Source: RHLJ01 sp965247355
GTDB lineage: Bacteria > Bacteroidota > Rhodothermia > Balneolales > Balneolaceae
NCBI GenBank assembly: GCA_965247355.1
Contig: OZ252011.1
Coordinates: forward strand, 1,178,001 to 1,242,000
Direction of reading: 5' to 3'
Length of the DNA stretch: 64,000 nt
Both the position numbers and the translations under genes were made by a program. Below, piece after piece: positions 52,671-61,948 of the stretch. The notes beneath the pieces were generated by a model, which was not told the DNA's origin, did not search any database, and worked only from the letters and a program-made list of their open reading frames with translations. How positions within the stretch are numbered: position 1 is the first letter of the stretch; each line of letters begins with the position of its first letter.

Positions 52671-52976
52671 GATCAGCACACAAGTGCACTGATCTGTCCC
52701 TCCCCAAGGAGGGACAAATACCTGTCTCCCTTTGGAGGGAGACAGAATTCAAACTTGTTTTGGATTCAGAGGAAGGACTCTTTGTATTTCAACTCAACCA
52801 CATTTCCGACCCCATCTGTCTTCCCCTTCAACAAGGGGAAGACTCGTTATTATAATTTCTTATTAAAGTGCTCCTTCTATTGACCTCACCCTCATTCCCT
52901 CTCCTTCTCAAGGAGAGGGAAGCTCAGGAACAAACTCAAGCTAAATTTCAAAGTTCTCCTCCTTGAGAAGGAGGAG
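52671..52976. repeat. Cluster of six distinct palindromes
   Basis: Hairpin-forming palindromes lie at 52671-52694 (arms GATCAG), 52695-52716 (TGTCCCTCC), 52722-52745 (CTGTCTCCCT), 52818-52843 (GTCTTCCCCTT), 52895-52921 (TTCCCTCTCCTT) and 52956-52976 (CTCCTCCTT). All are pyrimidine-rich on the left and purine-rich on the right. The arms differ from each other, and spacing is irregular (0-74 bases). Confidence 0.8.
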
Positions 52977-53011
52977 TCAGAGGAGGTCAGAATTCCATTC
53001 GGAATTAATAA

Positions 53012-53048
53012 GCAACAAAAAAGGCGCTACCCGTTAGAGTAGCGCCTT
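53012..53048 (-). terminator. Intrinsic terminator of pnp
   Basis: Arms AAGGCGCTAC (53021-53030) and GTAGCGCCTT (53039-53048) form a perfect 10-base stem with an eight-base loop. On the minus strand a T-run follows, 24 bases after the pnp stop. Confidence 0.9.
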
Positions 53049-53071
53049 AAATTAGCATAGAGAGCAATCAA

Positions 53072-55192
53072 TCATTCTCTTTCGATCAATGCTTTTCTGG
53101 AAAGTCTGAGCTTACCGCCGTGTTCTACTTTAAGTAGTTTCACATCCAGCTCGTCTCCAAGCTGTAGGTAATCAGATACTTTCTCTACACGCTTGTGATC
53201 AATCTCAGAGATGTGAAGCAATCCGTCTTTACCTGGAGCGATTTCAACGAAAGCTCCGAAGTCTTTTATAGATTTAACCACACCTTTATACGTTGCACCT
53301 TCTTCGAGGTGACCTACGATCATTTTGATACGGTTTTTAGCTTCTTCAGCTTTGCTTAAGTCATTTGCTGAAATAGTGATCTGACCTTTACCATTGCTGT
53401 CTTCTTCAATAAGAATTTCCGTTCCGGTTTCTTTTTGAAGCGTTTGGATCACTTTTCCACCAGGTCCGATTACCGCACCAATATCACTTCCGTCAATTTC
53501 CATCTTCAGGAATTGAGGGGCATATTGGGAGATACTTTCTCTTGGAGAAGAAATAGTTTTCGCCATTTCACCAAGAATGTGCATACGACCGGTATGTGCC
53601 TGAGCAAGAGCTTCTTCAATAGTTTCGAAGCTGATACCCTGAACTTTCATATCCATCTGGCAAGCGGTAATTCCATCAGAAGTACCTGCAGTTTTGAAGT
53701 CCATGTCTCCCATGAAATCTTCTTCACCACGGATATCAGAAAGAATAGCTGTGTTATTTTCGCCCACAATCATACCCATTGCAATACCTGCAACCGGCTT
53801 TTTGATTGGAACACCAGCATCCATCAATGCCATCGATCCACCACAAACAGAAGCCATTGAAGAAGAACCATTTGATTCTGTGATATCTGAAATCACACGA
53901 ACAACATATCCGAATTCTTCAAACGTTGGCATCATCATTCTAAGTGAACGTTCTGCAAGATGACCATGACCGATTTCACGTCTACCAGGACCTCTCATAA
54001 ATCCTGCTTCACCTACCGAGTATGGAGGAAAGTTGTAGTGTAAGTAAAATTGTTTTGCTTCCTGATCGAACAAAGTATCTACACTTTGCTCATCGCGGCG
54101 TGTTCCCAATGTTGCAGAAACTAATGCCTGAGTTTCACCACGAGTGAAAATCGAAGAACCATGAGCTCTTGCGATATATCCTACCTGAGTCCAGATATCA
54201 CGGATATCAGTAGTAGAACGACCATCGATACGACGACCTTTCTCCAAAATCATATTACGAAGCGCGTTTTTCTCGATGCTTCCTAAAATCTTATGAGCTT
54301 CAGAAAGCTTATCAGAAGCGTCATCATCATCGGCAAACTCTTCTTCAAGTTTTGCAATCGCTTCTTCCTTCGCTTCTTTGATTTTGCCATTATAATCTTC
54401 TTTGTTGAGACCAATATTCACGATATCAACAATGGCAGCTTCTGCAAGACCTTTAACTTTTGTTTCGAGATCTTCATCAACTGCTGGAGGAATAAATTCT
54501 CTTTTTTCTTTTCCGAGTTCTTTACGAAGCTCGTTCTGGAAATCACATAATTTTTTAATGGCATCATGAGCAGCTTTGATTGCGCTAAGCATTTCTGCTT
54601 CAGAAATCTCTTCCATCTCCCCTTCAATCATAAGGATACTGTCTTCAGTACCACCTACTACCATATCGATGTCGCTGTCTTTTAGCTCAGATACGGTTGG
54701 GTTGATGATAAACTCACCATTTACACGTCCAACTCTAACTTCTGCCATCGGTCCATCAAATGGAATGTCAGATAAGTGAATAGCTAATGAAGCTCCGGTT
54801 CCACCTAATACGTCACCATCATTTTCATCATCAGATGAAATTACACTAGAAATAACCTGTGTATCACATACATATCCTTTTGGGAAAAGCGGGCGAAGTA
54901 CACGGTCAATTAAACGGCTGGAAAGAACTTCTTTTTCATTTGAACGACCTTCTCTTTTCATAAATCCGCCAGGGAATCGTCCCGCAGCAGAAAAACTCTC
55001 TTTATGATCTACAGTAAGCGGGAAAAAACTCTGTCCCGGCTTTGGTTCTTTGGCACTTACCGCAGTACAAAGCACCATGGTGTCTCCCATTTTTACAACA
55101 ACAGAGCCATCAGCTTGTTTAGCTATTCGGCCTGTTTCTACGGATAGCACCTTTCCCGGTGCAAATTCTATACTTTTAAAATCTTCTTTCAT
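53072..55192 (-). CDS. pnp: Polynucleotide phosphorylase
   Basis: 706 residues. Two RNase PH domains (KPGQSFFPLTVDHKESFSA at the N-terminus; GEAGFMRGPGRREIGHGHLA in the second half) are joined by a helical linker. A KH domain (IGPGGKVIQTLQ, near residue 565) and an S1 domain (YKGVVKSIKDFGAFVEIAPG) complete the family layout. The enzyme degrades RNA 3' to 5' with phosphate. As in many bacteria it follows rpsO, but here a terminator hairpin separates the two. Confidence 0.97.
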   Translation of the reverse strand: MKEDFKSIEFAPGKVLSVETGRIAKQADGSVVVKMGDTMVLCTAVSAKEPKPGQSFFPLTVDHKESFSAAGRFPGGFMKREGRSNEKEVLSSRLIDRVLRPLFPKGYVCDTQVISSVISSDDENDGDVLGGTGASLAIHLSDIPFDGPMAEVRVGRVNGEFIINPTVSELKDSDIDMVVGGTEDSILMIEGEMEEISEAEMLSAIKAAHDAIKKLCDFQNELRKELGKEKREFIPPAVDEDLETKVKGLAEAAIVDIVNIGLNKEDYNGKIKEAKEEAIAKLEEEFADDDDASDKLSEAHKILGSIEKNALRNMILEKGRRIDGRSTTDIRDIWTQVGYIARAHGSSIFTRGETQALVSATLGTRRDEQSVDTLFDQEAKQFYLHYNFPPYSVGEAGFMRGPGRREIGHGHLAERSLRMMMPTFEEFGYVVRVISDITESNGSSSMASVCGGSMALMDAGVPIKKPVAGIAMGMIVGENNTAILSDIRGEEDFMGDMDFKTAGTSDGITACQMDMKVQGISFETIEEALAQAHTGRMHILGEMAKTISSPRESISQYAPQFLKMEIDGSDIGAVIGPGGKVIQTLQKETGTEILIEEDSNGKGQITISANDLSKAEEAKNRIKMIVGHLEEGATYKGVVKSIKDFGAFVEIAPGKDGLLHISEIDHKRVEKVSDYLQLGDELDVKLLKVEHGGKLRLSRKALIERE

Positions 55193-55275
55193 TTATTTTT
55201 TTGTCTGTTTGTTTTATTGCTTTATTCCCGCCGTTAAATCAGGTTGGTTGATAAGCTAAAATGAGGCGGGAAGAA

Positions 55276-55305
55276 TTGAAAAAGGCTCCAAGAGTTGGAG
55301 CCTTT
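55276..55305 (-). terminator. Terminator between rpsO and pnp
   Basis: Arms AAAGGCTCCAA (55281-55291) and TTGGAGCCTTT (55295-55305) form an 11-base stem around GAG, followed by T-run on the minus strand. It starts four bases after the rpsO stop, so pnp may be served by read-through or its own promoter. Confidence 0.88.
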
Positions 55306-55308
55306 AAA

Positions 55309-55578
55309 TTATTTACGGATACCAAGCTCTTTGATAAGCTCACGGTATTTCGCGATATCGGTTTTCATCAAGTAGTTGAGAAGACGGCGTCTTTTACCTA
55401 CTAACTTCAACAATCCACGACGAGATGCGTGATCTTTCTGATTCTCTTTTAAATGCTCAGTTAGATGATTGATTCTGTGAGTAAAAAGTGCGATCTGACC
55501 CTCAGTGGTGCCCGTATTGGCTTCTTCTCCACCAAACTTTTTGAAAATTTCTTTTTTTTCTTCTGCAGTTATGCTCAT
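55309..55578 (-). CDS. rpsO: 30S ribosomal protein S15
   Basis: 89 residues, the standard S15 length, all helical. Conserved parts are present: TGTTEGQIALFTHRINHLTE, then HLKENQKDHASRRGLLKLVG and RRRLLNYLMKTDIAKYRELI. S15 binds 16S rRNA early in 30S assembly and may control its own messenger. A promoter of the local form lies upstream (55620-55651), so it can be transcribed apart from the ribF operon. Confidence 0.97.
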   Translation of the reverse strand: MSITAEEKKEIFKKFGGEEANTGTTEGQIALFTHRINHLTEHLKENQKDHASRRGLLKLVGKRRRLLNYLMKTDIAKYRELIKELGIRK

Positions 55579-55619
55579 TGCAATATTCAGTTATAACTTT
55601 AAATCGATTTAATAGGATC

Positions 55620-55651
55620 CAAAGATAAGGGTTTTGAATGTAACCAACAAT
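55620..55651 (-). promoter_or_regulatory. Promoter of rpsO
   Basis: Minus-strand ATTG (55651-55648), 20 bases, then TATCTTTG (55627-55620), a full match to TAnnTTTG. The start near 55613 gives a leader of about 35 bases. Confidence 0.65.
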
Positions 55652-55737
55652 GATGGAAGCTTACATTTATTTAATGTTTGGTAAGAAAAAATGAGCTTGC
55701 TTGAATAATAATCAGGAACTGACTCTATTTAACAAGG

Positions 55738-56670
55738 CTAACTGTCAAATACTTGAGTTGCCTTCTCTCTGTCTCGTCCCAGCTGCTCCTTTAACTCTTC
55801 CATGCCATTAAACTTCTTTTCATCCCTGATACGATCGAAAAACCGGATTTGAACAGTTTTTCCATAAATAAACTGATCGAAATCGAAGATGTTAACCTCA
55901 AGGGTTTTAGTTAACCCGTCAAAGGTTGGGCGGACCCCGATATTCATCATGCCATTATACCAAACATCATCTACTCTTACTTTAACAGCATAAATTCCGT
56001 TTTTGGGAAGAATTTTATCAGGATGTTCAGCCTGAAGGTTTGCGGTTGGGAATCCGATTTTTCTTCCTCTTTCATCACCGTGTATCACCAGGCCATTTAA
56101 CATATATGGTCGACCTAATAATTGAGCTGCCTGTCTCATATCCCCGTCATCCTGAATAGCTTTACGAATCACCGTGCTACTGATGGTTACTTCTCCCATC
56201 TCTCTCTTCGACACCACATATACATCAAAGCCTAATTCGGGACCCAGATTCTCCAGAGTTTCGATAGTACCGGATCGGTCTTTTCCAAAATGGTGATCAT
56301 AGCCAATAACGAATTCACTGATCCCAATTTTAGAGTGTATAACATCACGCACAAATTCTTCGGAGCTTAACAGCGAAAAATCTCTTGTAAAAGGAATCAC
56401 ACACAACTCATCGACTCCAATATCTTCCAGAATCTCTGCCCGCTCTTTTAAAGAAGTGAGTAACCGGATACTACTCCCTTTCGGATTGATGATGGTTCGT
56501 GGATGAGGGTCGAAGGTAACGACAACACTACGAGCTCCCCTTTTCTTTGCCTTAGCTACTACCGTTTCCATGAGTGCGCGGTGACCTTCATGAACCCCAT
56601 CAAAAGTCCCAACCGTTACCACAGTATTGGATTGATGAATGATATCTTTCAGGTGAACCAGTTTAGCCAT
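55738..56670 (-). CDS. ribF: Bifunctional riboflavin kinase / FMN adenylyltransferase
   Basis: 310 residues. The N-terminal adenylyltransferase has VTVGTFDGVHEGHRAL (residues 18-33) and SSTVIRKAI near 160. The C-terminal flavokinase has GDERGRKIGFPTANLQ (near 200) and NIGVRPTFDG. It makes FMN and FAD from riboflavin. The ATG overlaps the truB stop by eight bases, making it the last gene of the rimP-to-ribF run, a common position for ribF. Confidence 0.95.
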   Translation of the reverse strand: MAKLVHLKDIIHQSNTVVTVGTFDGVHEGHRALMETVVAKAKKRGARSVVVTFDPHPRTIINPKGSSIRLLTSLKERAEILEDIGVDELCVIPFTRDFSLLSSEEFVRDVIHSKIGISEFVIGYDHHFGKDRSGTIETLENLGPELGFDVYVVSKREMGEVTISSTVIRKAIQDDGDMRQAAQLLGRPYMLNGLVIHGDERGRKIGFPTANLQAEHPDKILPKNGIYAVKVRVDDVWYNGMMNIGVRPTFDGLTKTLEVNIFDFDQFIYGKTVQIRFFDRIRDEKKFNGMEELKEQLGRDREKATQVFDS

Positions 56671-57400
56671 CGGGTCTCAGTAGTTTATCTATTTCATGTG
56701 GAGTAAAAGCATTAGCAGAAGAATAGCTTCCGATTTGTGTTCGTTCCAAAGCACTCAAATGTCCTCTGGAGCCTAAAGCTATCCCAAGATCATGAGCAAT
56801 AGATCGGATATATGTTCCTTTACTACAGCTTACACTCAAAACCAGCTTAGGAGCTTCGTATTGTATGATCTGAGTATCATGGATGGTAACCGGCCGAGCT
56901 TCCAGTTCAACGGTTTTTCCTCTTCGGGCAAGTTCGTATAGTTTCTTACCATCTCTCTTTAATGCCGAATACATTGGGGGAACTTGCTGGATTTCACCAG
57001 CGAACTGCTCGTCTAAAACCTTTTGAATCTTTTCTTTTGTGATATGATCAAATGGGGAAGTTTCATCAACTTCGGAATCTGCATCATAGCTTGGAGTTGA
57101 TCCTCCAAACGTAACTTCCCCAACATAGGTTTTAGGCATGTCCTGAAGTTGAGAAATGGACTTTGTAGCTTTCCCTGTGCATAAAATCAATAATCCTGTT
57201 GCCATAGGATCAAGGGTTCCGGCATGCCCTACTTTCTTCGTTTTAACCCGTCCACGGATGTACTTAACGGCATCAAAACTGGTCCAGTCTTTTTCTTTTT
57301 TAACTAAAAGAATAGCTCCGGTACTATAATCAAAATCAGGAGAAGGTGGATTCTCCTTAGAAAAAACCGGGATGGTTTCTAAAGGAAGTGGCTTAGCCAT
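56663..57400 (-). CDS. truB: tRNA pseudouridine(55) synthase
   Basis: 245 residues. The catalytic region KVGHAGTLDPMATGLLILC contains the active Asp, with the upstream motif LLVKKEKDWTSFDAVKYI. YSALKRDGKKLYELARRG follows, and the C-terminal segment has SKGTYIRSIAHDLG. TruB converts U55 of the tRNA T-loop to pseudouridine. Its start overlaps the rbfA stop by one base. Confidence 0.96.
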   Translation of the reverse strand: MAKPLPLETIPVFSKENPPSPDFDYSTGAILLVKKEKDWTSFDAVKYIRGRVKTKKVGHAGTLDPMATGLLILCTGKATKSISQLQDMPKTYVGEVTFGGSTPSYDADSEVDETSPFDHITKEKIQKVLDEQFAGEIQQVPPMYSALKRDGKKLYELARRGKTVELEARPVTIHDTQIIQYEAPKLVLSVSCSKGTYIRSIAHDLGIALGSRGHLSALERTQIGSYSSANAFTPHEIDKLLRPDG

Positions 57401-57777
57401 TATTCTTCGTTATCGTCGTCGAGGGGAGCTTTGGGCTGCTCATCAACTTTCTTGAAGAGCGTTTCCATCTTGTTCACATACTCGGCGGTATCATCGGCGT
57501 AGAAATGAAGTTCAGGTATTTTGCGAACCTGATTTCTGATTTTACCAGCCAGGGTATGACGAATCGCAGGTACATGCTCATCAATAAATTCATACACCAC
57601 CTGCTCATCTCTTCCGGGTGCAAACACACTCAGATATACTTTTGCTATTGATAAATCGGGAGTAACCCGAACATTGGTAACCGTAACAAAGGTACCTTCC
57701 GGCTGATATTCTCTTTGAATAATTTCAGCCAGATCTTTTTTAAGAAGTGCGCCTAAGCGTTCTACTCGTAAACTCAT
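57400..57777 (-). CDS. rbfA: Ribosome-binding factor A
   Basis: 125 residues, normal length. The KH-like core has VTVTNVRVTPDLSIAKVYLS and the family stretch VRKIPELHFYADDTAEYVN. RbfA binds immature 30S subunits during 16S maturation. The C-terminal tail is acidic (LDDDNEE). It follows infB by 18 bases. Confidence 0.93.
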   Translation of the reverse strand: MSLRVERLGALLKKDLAEIIQREYQPEGTFVTVTNVRVTPDLSIAKVYLSVFAPGRDEQVVYEFIDEHVPAIRHTLAGKIRNQVRKIPELHFYADDTAEYVNKMETLFKKVDEQPKAPLDDDNEE

Positions 57778-57795
57778 ATATGAGGTTTCGGGTGA

Positions 57796-60627
57796 TTAAT
57801 TTACGTCTTCGAGCGTACGTTTCTCTTCAGTAATCTTGTAACTCTCGAAGGAGTCGCCCACTTTGATATCATTGTAATTCTGAATACTGATACCACATTC
57901 GTAACCTGAAGCAACTTCTTTAACATCGTCTTTGAAGCGCTTCAAGGCTCCAATGGCTCCGTCATAAATCACAACACCTTCACGGATAATTCGAACCGGA
58001 TTATTACGGTCAATCTTACCCTCAGTTACATAACAACCTGCGATAGTTCCAACTTTGGAAACTTTAAAAATCTCACGAACCTCAACGATACCCATCATCT
58101 GCTCTTTTAATTCAGGAGAAAGCAAACCTTCAAGAGCATCTCTAACTTCATCAACAGCATCATAAATTACGCTGAATAGTCGAATATCAATTTCTTCGGT
58201 TTCAGCAAGTTTTCGGGCCTGAGCAGTTGGACGAACCTGGAAACCAATAATAATTGCATCAGAAGCAGAAGCTAACAATACATCAGATTCAGAAATTGCG
58301 CCGGCGCCGGTATGAATAATATTTACTGCAACCTCATCGGTACTGATTTTCTGTAGCGATCCGGAAAGTGCTTCAATAGAACCATCCACATCTGCTTTGA
58401 TGATGATGTTCAATTCAGAAACTTCACCAAGTGCAAGGCGACGGGACAGATCATCCAGTGTCATATGCTTGGTCTTACGCATCGCTTGCTCACGTCTGAT
58501 TTGCTGACGTTGATTAGCAACTTCTTTAGCTGTTTTCTCATCTTCAGCCACTACAAGTTTATCACCTGCCTGAGGCATTTCATCAAAACCCGTTAACTGA
58601 ACCGGTGTTGCCGGACCAGCCGATTTGATTCGTTGACCATGATCGTCTTCCATCGCACGAACACGACCAAAACAAGGTCCTGCTACAAATGCATCTCCAA
58701 CATTCATTGTACCATTTTGTATAAGAATATTGGCAACAATTCCTTTTCCTTTATCAAGGCGAGCTTCAAGTACCACACCATCAGCACGACGATCAGGATT
58801 GGCTTTAAGATCAAGAAGTTCAGCTTCAATCAATACTTTTTCGAGAAGGTCATCAATACCTACTCCTGTTTTCGCTGAAACAAGAGCGAACTGAGTAGTT
58901 CCACCCCACTCTTCAACGATTACATCGTGTTCAGAAAGCTGTTGCTTAATTTTATCAGGAGTTGAGCCGTCTTTATCAATTTTGTTAATAGCAACTACAA
59001 TTGGTACACCAGCCGCTTTCGCGTGATTAATTGCTTCAATAGTCTGAGGCATCACAGAATCATCAGCAGCAACAACAAGAATTACAATATCGGTTGCCTG
59101 TGCACCACGGGAACGCATTGCAGTAAATGCCTCGTGACCCGGAGTATCAAGGAAGGTTACTTTTTTGCCCTGATGAACCACCTCATATGCACCAACGTGC
59201 TGCGTAATACCACCGGCTTCACCTTCAGCTACTTTTGCTTCGCGAATATAATCAAGTAAAGAAGTTTTACCGTGGTCAACATGCCCCATAACCGTAATGA
59301 TCGGAGCACGAGGTTTCAAATCTTCCTCGGCATCCTCTTCAATAACCAGTTCTTCAACAAGCTCTTCAGCGTCAATAAATTTAACATCCTTACCAAATTC
59401 ACTGGCTACCAATTCAATGGTACCTGCATCAAGTCTTTGGTTGATGGTAATCATCAAGCCAATACTCATACATGCAGAAATAATATCATTTACTCCAACT
59501 TCAAGTTCTTCAGCAAGGTCATTCGCAGTAATGAATTCAGTTACCTCAATGGTGCCTGACTCCATTTCTTCCATTTCCTGCTGTTGTGCCAGTTCCTCTT
59601 CTCTTTCCTCTTTTCTTTGACGACGGCGCTTACCTCGTTTAGTTCCTACAGTGCTATTCCCCTGCATTTTTTTCAGGGTTTCGCGCATCATACGATCAAC
59701 ATCAACCTCATCAACTTCTGTTTTAGGCTTAGCCTTACTCTTTCCGCCTTTGTTAGGTGATGGTTTTCTTTTACGCTCTTTAGTAGCTGACTTATCATCC
59801 TTCGATTTTGAATCAAATCCCGGACGATCTTTTTTACGTTTTCTCTTTTTGCGAACTTTCGAATCCGAAGTCAGGTCATTTGTAAATGCTGTTTTTCCAA
59901 GAACCTTAGTTCCTTTTAACTGCTTAGCTCGACCACGAATAATTTTCTGTTTTTCTTCCTCAGAAACATCTTCTTCATCATTCTCATTCTCGTCCTCGTC
60001 CTCCTCATCTTCTTCGTCATCATCAGAGTCTTCTTCTTCAGTATCTTCAGCTTCGGAAGTTTCTTCAGCATCTTCTGAGTCTTCATCCTCATCTTCTTCG
60101 GTGTCTTCTTCCTCAGCAACTACTTCTTCTACTTCTGGCTCAGGTTCAGGCTCATCTTCTTTTTCAGCGACTTCAGGTTCGGGTTCAGCCTCAGATTCTT
60201 CTTCTTGCTCAGCAACTTCAGGCTCAGCCTTTTCTTCTTCTTCAGCTTCAACTTCAACTTCATCTTCGACAGGCTCTAAACCGGCAACTAAATCTTCTTC
60301 AACATCCGAAGTCTTTTCTTCATCGATTGGATCCAGTGCATCAATAGGTTCCAGAATGTTATCCAGCGTAACGCTATCATTACGCTGATTCATCATATGA
60401 TTACGGCGGCTTTCGTATTCTTCTTTAGCTCGCTCGTGATCCTGGCTTTTCGCCTTGTCTTCCCCATAAACTCCATCCAACACTTCATACATCTCCGGTG
60501 TTATCTTGAAATTAGGACGATTAGCTGCAGAGAAGTCATTGTCTTCCAGCGTATCTACGATAGACTGAGTAGAAACATTAAACTCTGAAGCTACTTTAAA
60601 TAAAGGTTTTGGTCTGTTTATGGGCAT
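57796..60627 (-). CDS. infB: Translation initiation factor IF-2
   Basis: 943 residues. The N-terminus (residues 1-45) resembles the IF2 N-domain. A very acidic spacer follows (about residues 95-230, mostly Glu and Asp with Pro), then a basic stretch. The GTPase domain shows VMGHVDHGKTSLL (near 447), DTPGHEAFT, NKID and SAKTG, and four C-terminal domains bind fMet-tRNA and the ribosome. IF-2 places initiator tRNA on the 30S subunit. Its composition fits a marine or halophilic organism. Confidence 0.97.
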   Translation of the reverse strand: MPINRPKPLFKVASEFNVSTQSIVDTLEDNDFSAANRPNFKITPEMYEVLDGVYGEDKAKSQDHERAKEEYESRRNHMMNQRNDSVTLDNILEPIDALDPIDEEKTSDVEEDLVAGLEPVEDEVEVEAEEEEKAEPEVAEQEEESEAEPEPEVAEKEDEPEPEPEVEEVVAEEEDTEEDEDEDSEDAEETSEAEDTEEEDSDDDEEDEEDEDENENDEEDVSEEEKQKIIRGRAKQLKGTKVLGKTAFTNDLTSDSKVRKKRKRKKDRPGFDSKSKDDKSATKERKRKPSPNKGGKSKAKPKTEVDEVDVDRMMRETLKKMQGNSTVGTKRGKRRRQRKEEREEELAQQQEMEEMESGTIEVTEFITANDLAEELEVGVNDIISACMSIGLMITINQRLDAGTIELVASEFGKDVKFIDAEELVEELVIEEDAEEDLKPRAPIITVMGHVDHGKTSLLDYIREAKVAEGEAGGITQHVGAYEVVHQGKKVTFLDTPGHEAFTAMRSRGAQATDIVILVVAADDSVMPQTIEAINHAKAAGVPIVVAINKIDKDGSTPDKIKQQLSEHDVIVEEWGGTTQFALVSAKTGVGIDDLLEKVLIEAELLDLKANPDRRADGVVLEARLDKGKGIVANILIQNGTMNVGDAFVAGPCFGRVRAMEDDHGQRIKSAGPATPVQLTGFDEMPQAGDKLVVAEDEKTAKEVANQRQQIRREQAMRKTKHMTLDDLSRRLALGEVSELNIIIKADVDGSIEALSGSLQKISTDEVAVNIIHTGAGAISESDVLLASASDAIIIGFQVRPTAQARKLAETEEIDIRLFSVIYDAVDEVRDALEGLLSPELKEQMMGIVEVREIFKVSKVGTIAGCYVTEGKIDRNNPVRIIREGVVIYDGAIGALKRFKDDVKEVASGYECGISIQNYNDIKVGDSFESYKITEEKRTLEDVN

Positions 60628-60678
60628 GTTCTGCTTTTATATTGTGCTCTAAAACTAAATAAAAATATGAGTAATTGC

Positions 60679-61938
60679 TTAGCTCGGTTCCTCGTCGAAT
60701 TCGTATGCAATTACATTGATGATTTTAGCAGCAAGCTCTTCATCAATTTCACCATTGGTACGGCTTACAATTTCACCGGCATCCAACTCAAGAACTGCAC
60801 GTGCGGTATCGCAACCAATTTCGTGTAATTTCGTGATTGTATCCGCACCAAAATCTTCTTCAAATTCTGCAAGATCTATATCATCTTCTTCTTCCACTTC
60901 ACGATAAACATCTATTTCACATTCTGCTAATTTTGAAGCCAGACGGATATTTACTCCACCCTTACCAATTGCTTTGGAAACTTCATCAGCAGGAACAAGA
61001 ACGTTTGCTTTAGCTCCTTCTTCAGCCAGTTCTACTTTAAGAACCTCTGCCGGTTGAAGCGCTCGCTTAATGAATTCGATTTTATCCGCTGAGTAATTGA
61101 TTACATCAATATTCTCGTTTTGAAGCTCACGTACGATAGCATGAATTCGAATTCCTTTCATACCCACACAAGCTCCAACCGGATCTACCCGCTCATCATG
61201 TGAAAGAACCGCCACTTTAGAACGATCTCCCGGAGCACGAGCAATTTTAACTAGCTCGATAATTCCATCAAATACTTCCGGAATTTCATTTTCGAATAAT
61301 CGCTCTAAGAACAATTCTGATGTTCTGGAGATGATAACTGTTGGGTTACCATTTTTCATGTGAACACCAATAACTACCGCGCGGATGGTATCCCCTTTGC
61401 GGTAACGGTCTTTGTAAATCTGCTCATTCTTTGGGAGCAGTAATTCCACACCATTGTGGTTTACTAAAATATCTTTATTGTGACGAACCTGGTATACATC
61501 TCCAAGAATGATTTCACCCACTCGGTCTGTATAATCTTCATAGATGTTGTCTTTCTCGATTTCACGAATACGTTGAGCAAGCTGCTGACGGGCCATCATA
61601 ACAGCACGACGTCCAAAGTCTAAAATCTGAACTTCCTGAGCAAGCTCATCATACAATTCGATATCCGGATCTACTTTCTGTGCTTCTTCCAGTACAATTT
61701 CAGCAACCGGATCAGAAAGCTCTTCTTTGGGAACTACTTCCTGGACATGAAGAATCTGAATTTCTCCCCGGTCTGCATTCAAAATTACTTCGAATGCGTC
61801 ATCTGTTTCGTATTTTTTACGAATCATAGTTCTGAATACATCTTCCAGGATGGAAAGTAACAGGTCACGATCAATGCCTTTTTCTTTCGCGATCTCAGCA
61901 AATGAGGAGATAATCTGTTTTGATAAATCGTTTTGCAT
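60679..61938 (-). CDS. nusA: Transcription termination/antitermination protein NusA
   Basis: 419 residues. The N-terminal RNA polymerase-binding domain is followed by an S1 domain (VGEIILGDVYQVRHNKDILV) and two KH domains (VDPVGACVGMKGIRIHAIV; ADEVSKAIGKGGVNIRLASK). A short acidic helix-hairpin tail (LHEIGCDTARAVLELDAGEI) is present, while the two acidic repeats of E. coli NusA are absent. NusA slows RNA polymerase and shapes termination. The gene follows rimP by 10 bases. Confidence 0.96.
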   Translation of the reverse strand: MQNDLSKQIISSFAEIAKEKGIDRDLLLSILEDVFRTMIRKKYETDDAFEVILNADRGEIQILHVQEVVPKEELSDPVAEIVLEEAQKVDPDIELYDELAQEVQILDFGRRAVMMARQQLAQRIREIEKDNIYEDYTDRVGEIILGDVYQVRHNKDILVNHNGVELLLPKNEQIYKDRYRKGDTIRAVVIGVHMKNGNPTVIISRTSELFLERLFENEIPEVFDGIIELVKIARAPGDRSKVAVLSHDERVDPVGACVGMKGIRIHAIVRELQNENIDVINYSADKIEFIKRALQPAEVLKVELAEEGAKANVLVPADEVSKAIGKGGVNIRLASKLAECEIDVYREVEEEDDIDLAEFEEDFGADTITKLHEIGCDTARAVLELDAGEIVSRTNGEIDEELAAKIINVIAYEFDEEPS

Positions 61939-61948
61939 CAGGGCTTGC

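Larger units (their letters stand above)
52561..53071. other. Gap of 511 bases holding a palindrome cluster and a terminator, no gene
   Basis: The gap contains a promoter element for the M16 gene at its left end and six different palindromes (listed together at 52671-52976). A short AATTCC/GGAATT hairpin at 52991-53006 and the pnp terminator at 53012-53048 follow. I see no coding sequence in it. Confidence 0.75.

Noticed and set aside
52671..52976. Repeated palindromes considered as a CRISPR array
   Set aside because: The units differ in sequence, spacing is irregular, and there are no constant direct repeats or cas genes in the window.
59651..60388. Long Ser-rich reading frame on the plus strand
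   Set aside because: It is the antisense of the Glu/Asp-rich spacer of infB; Glu/Asp codons read backwards give Ser codons. No start signals or homology.
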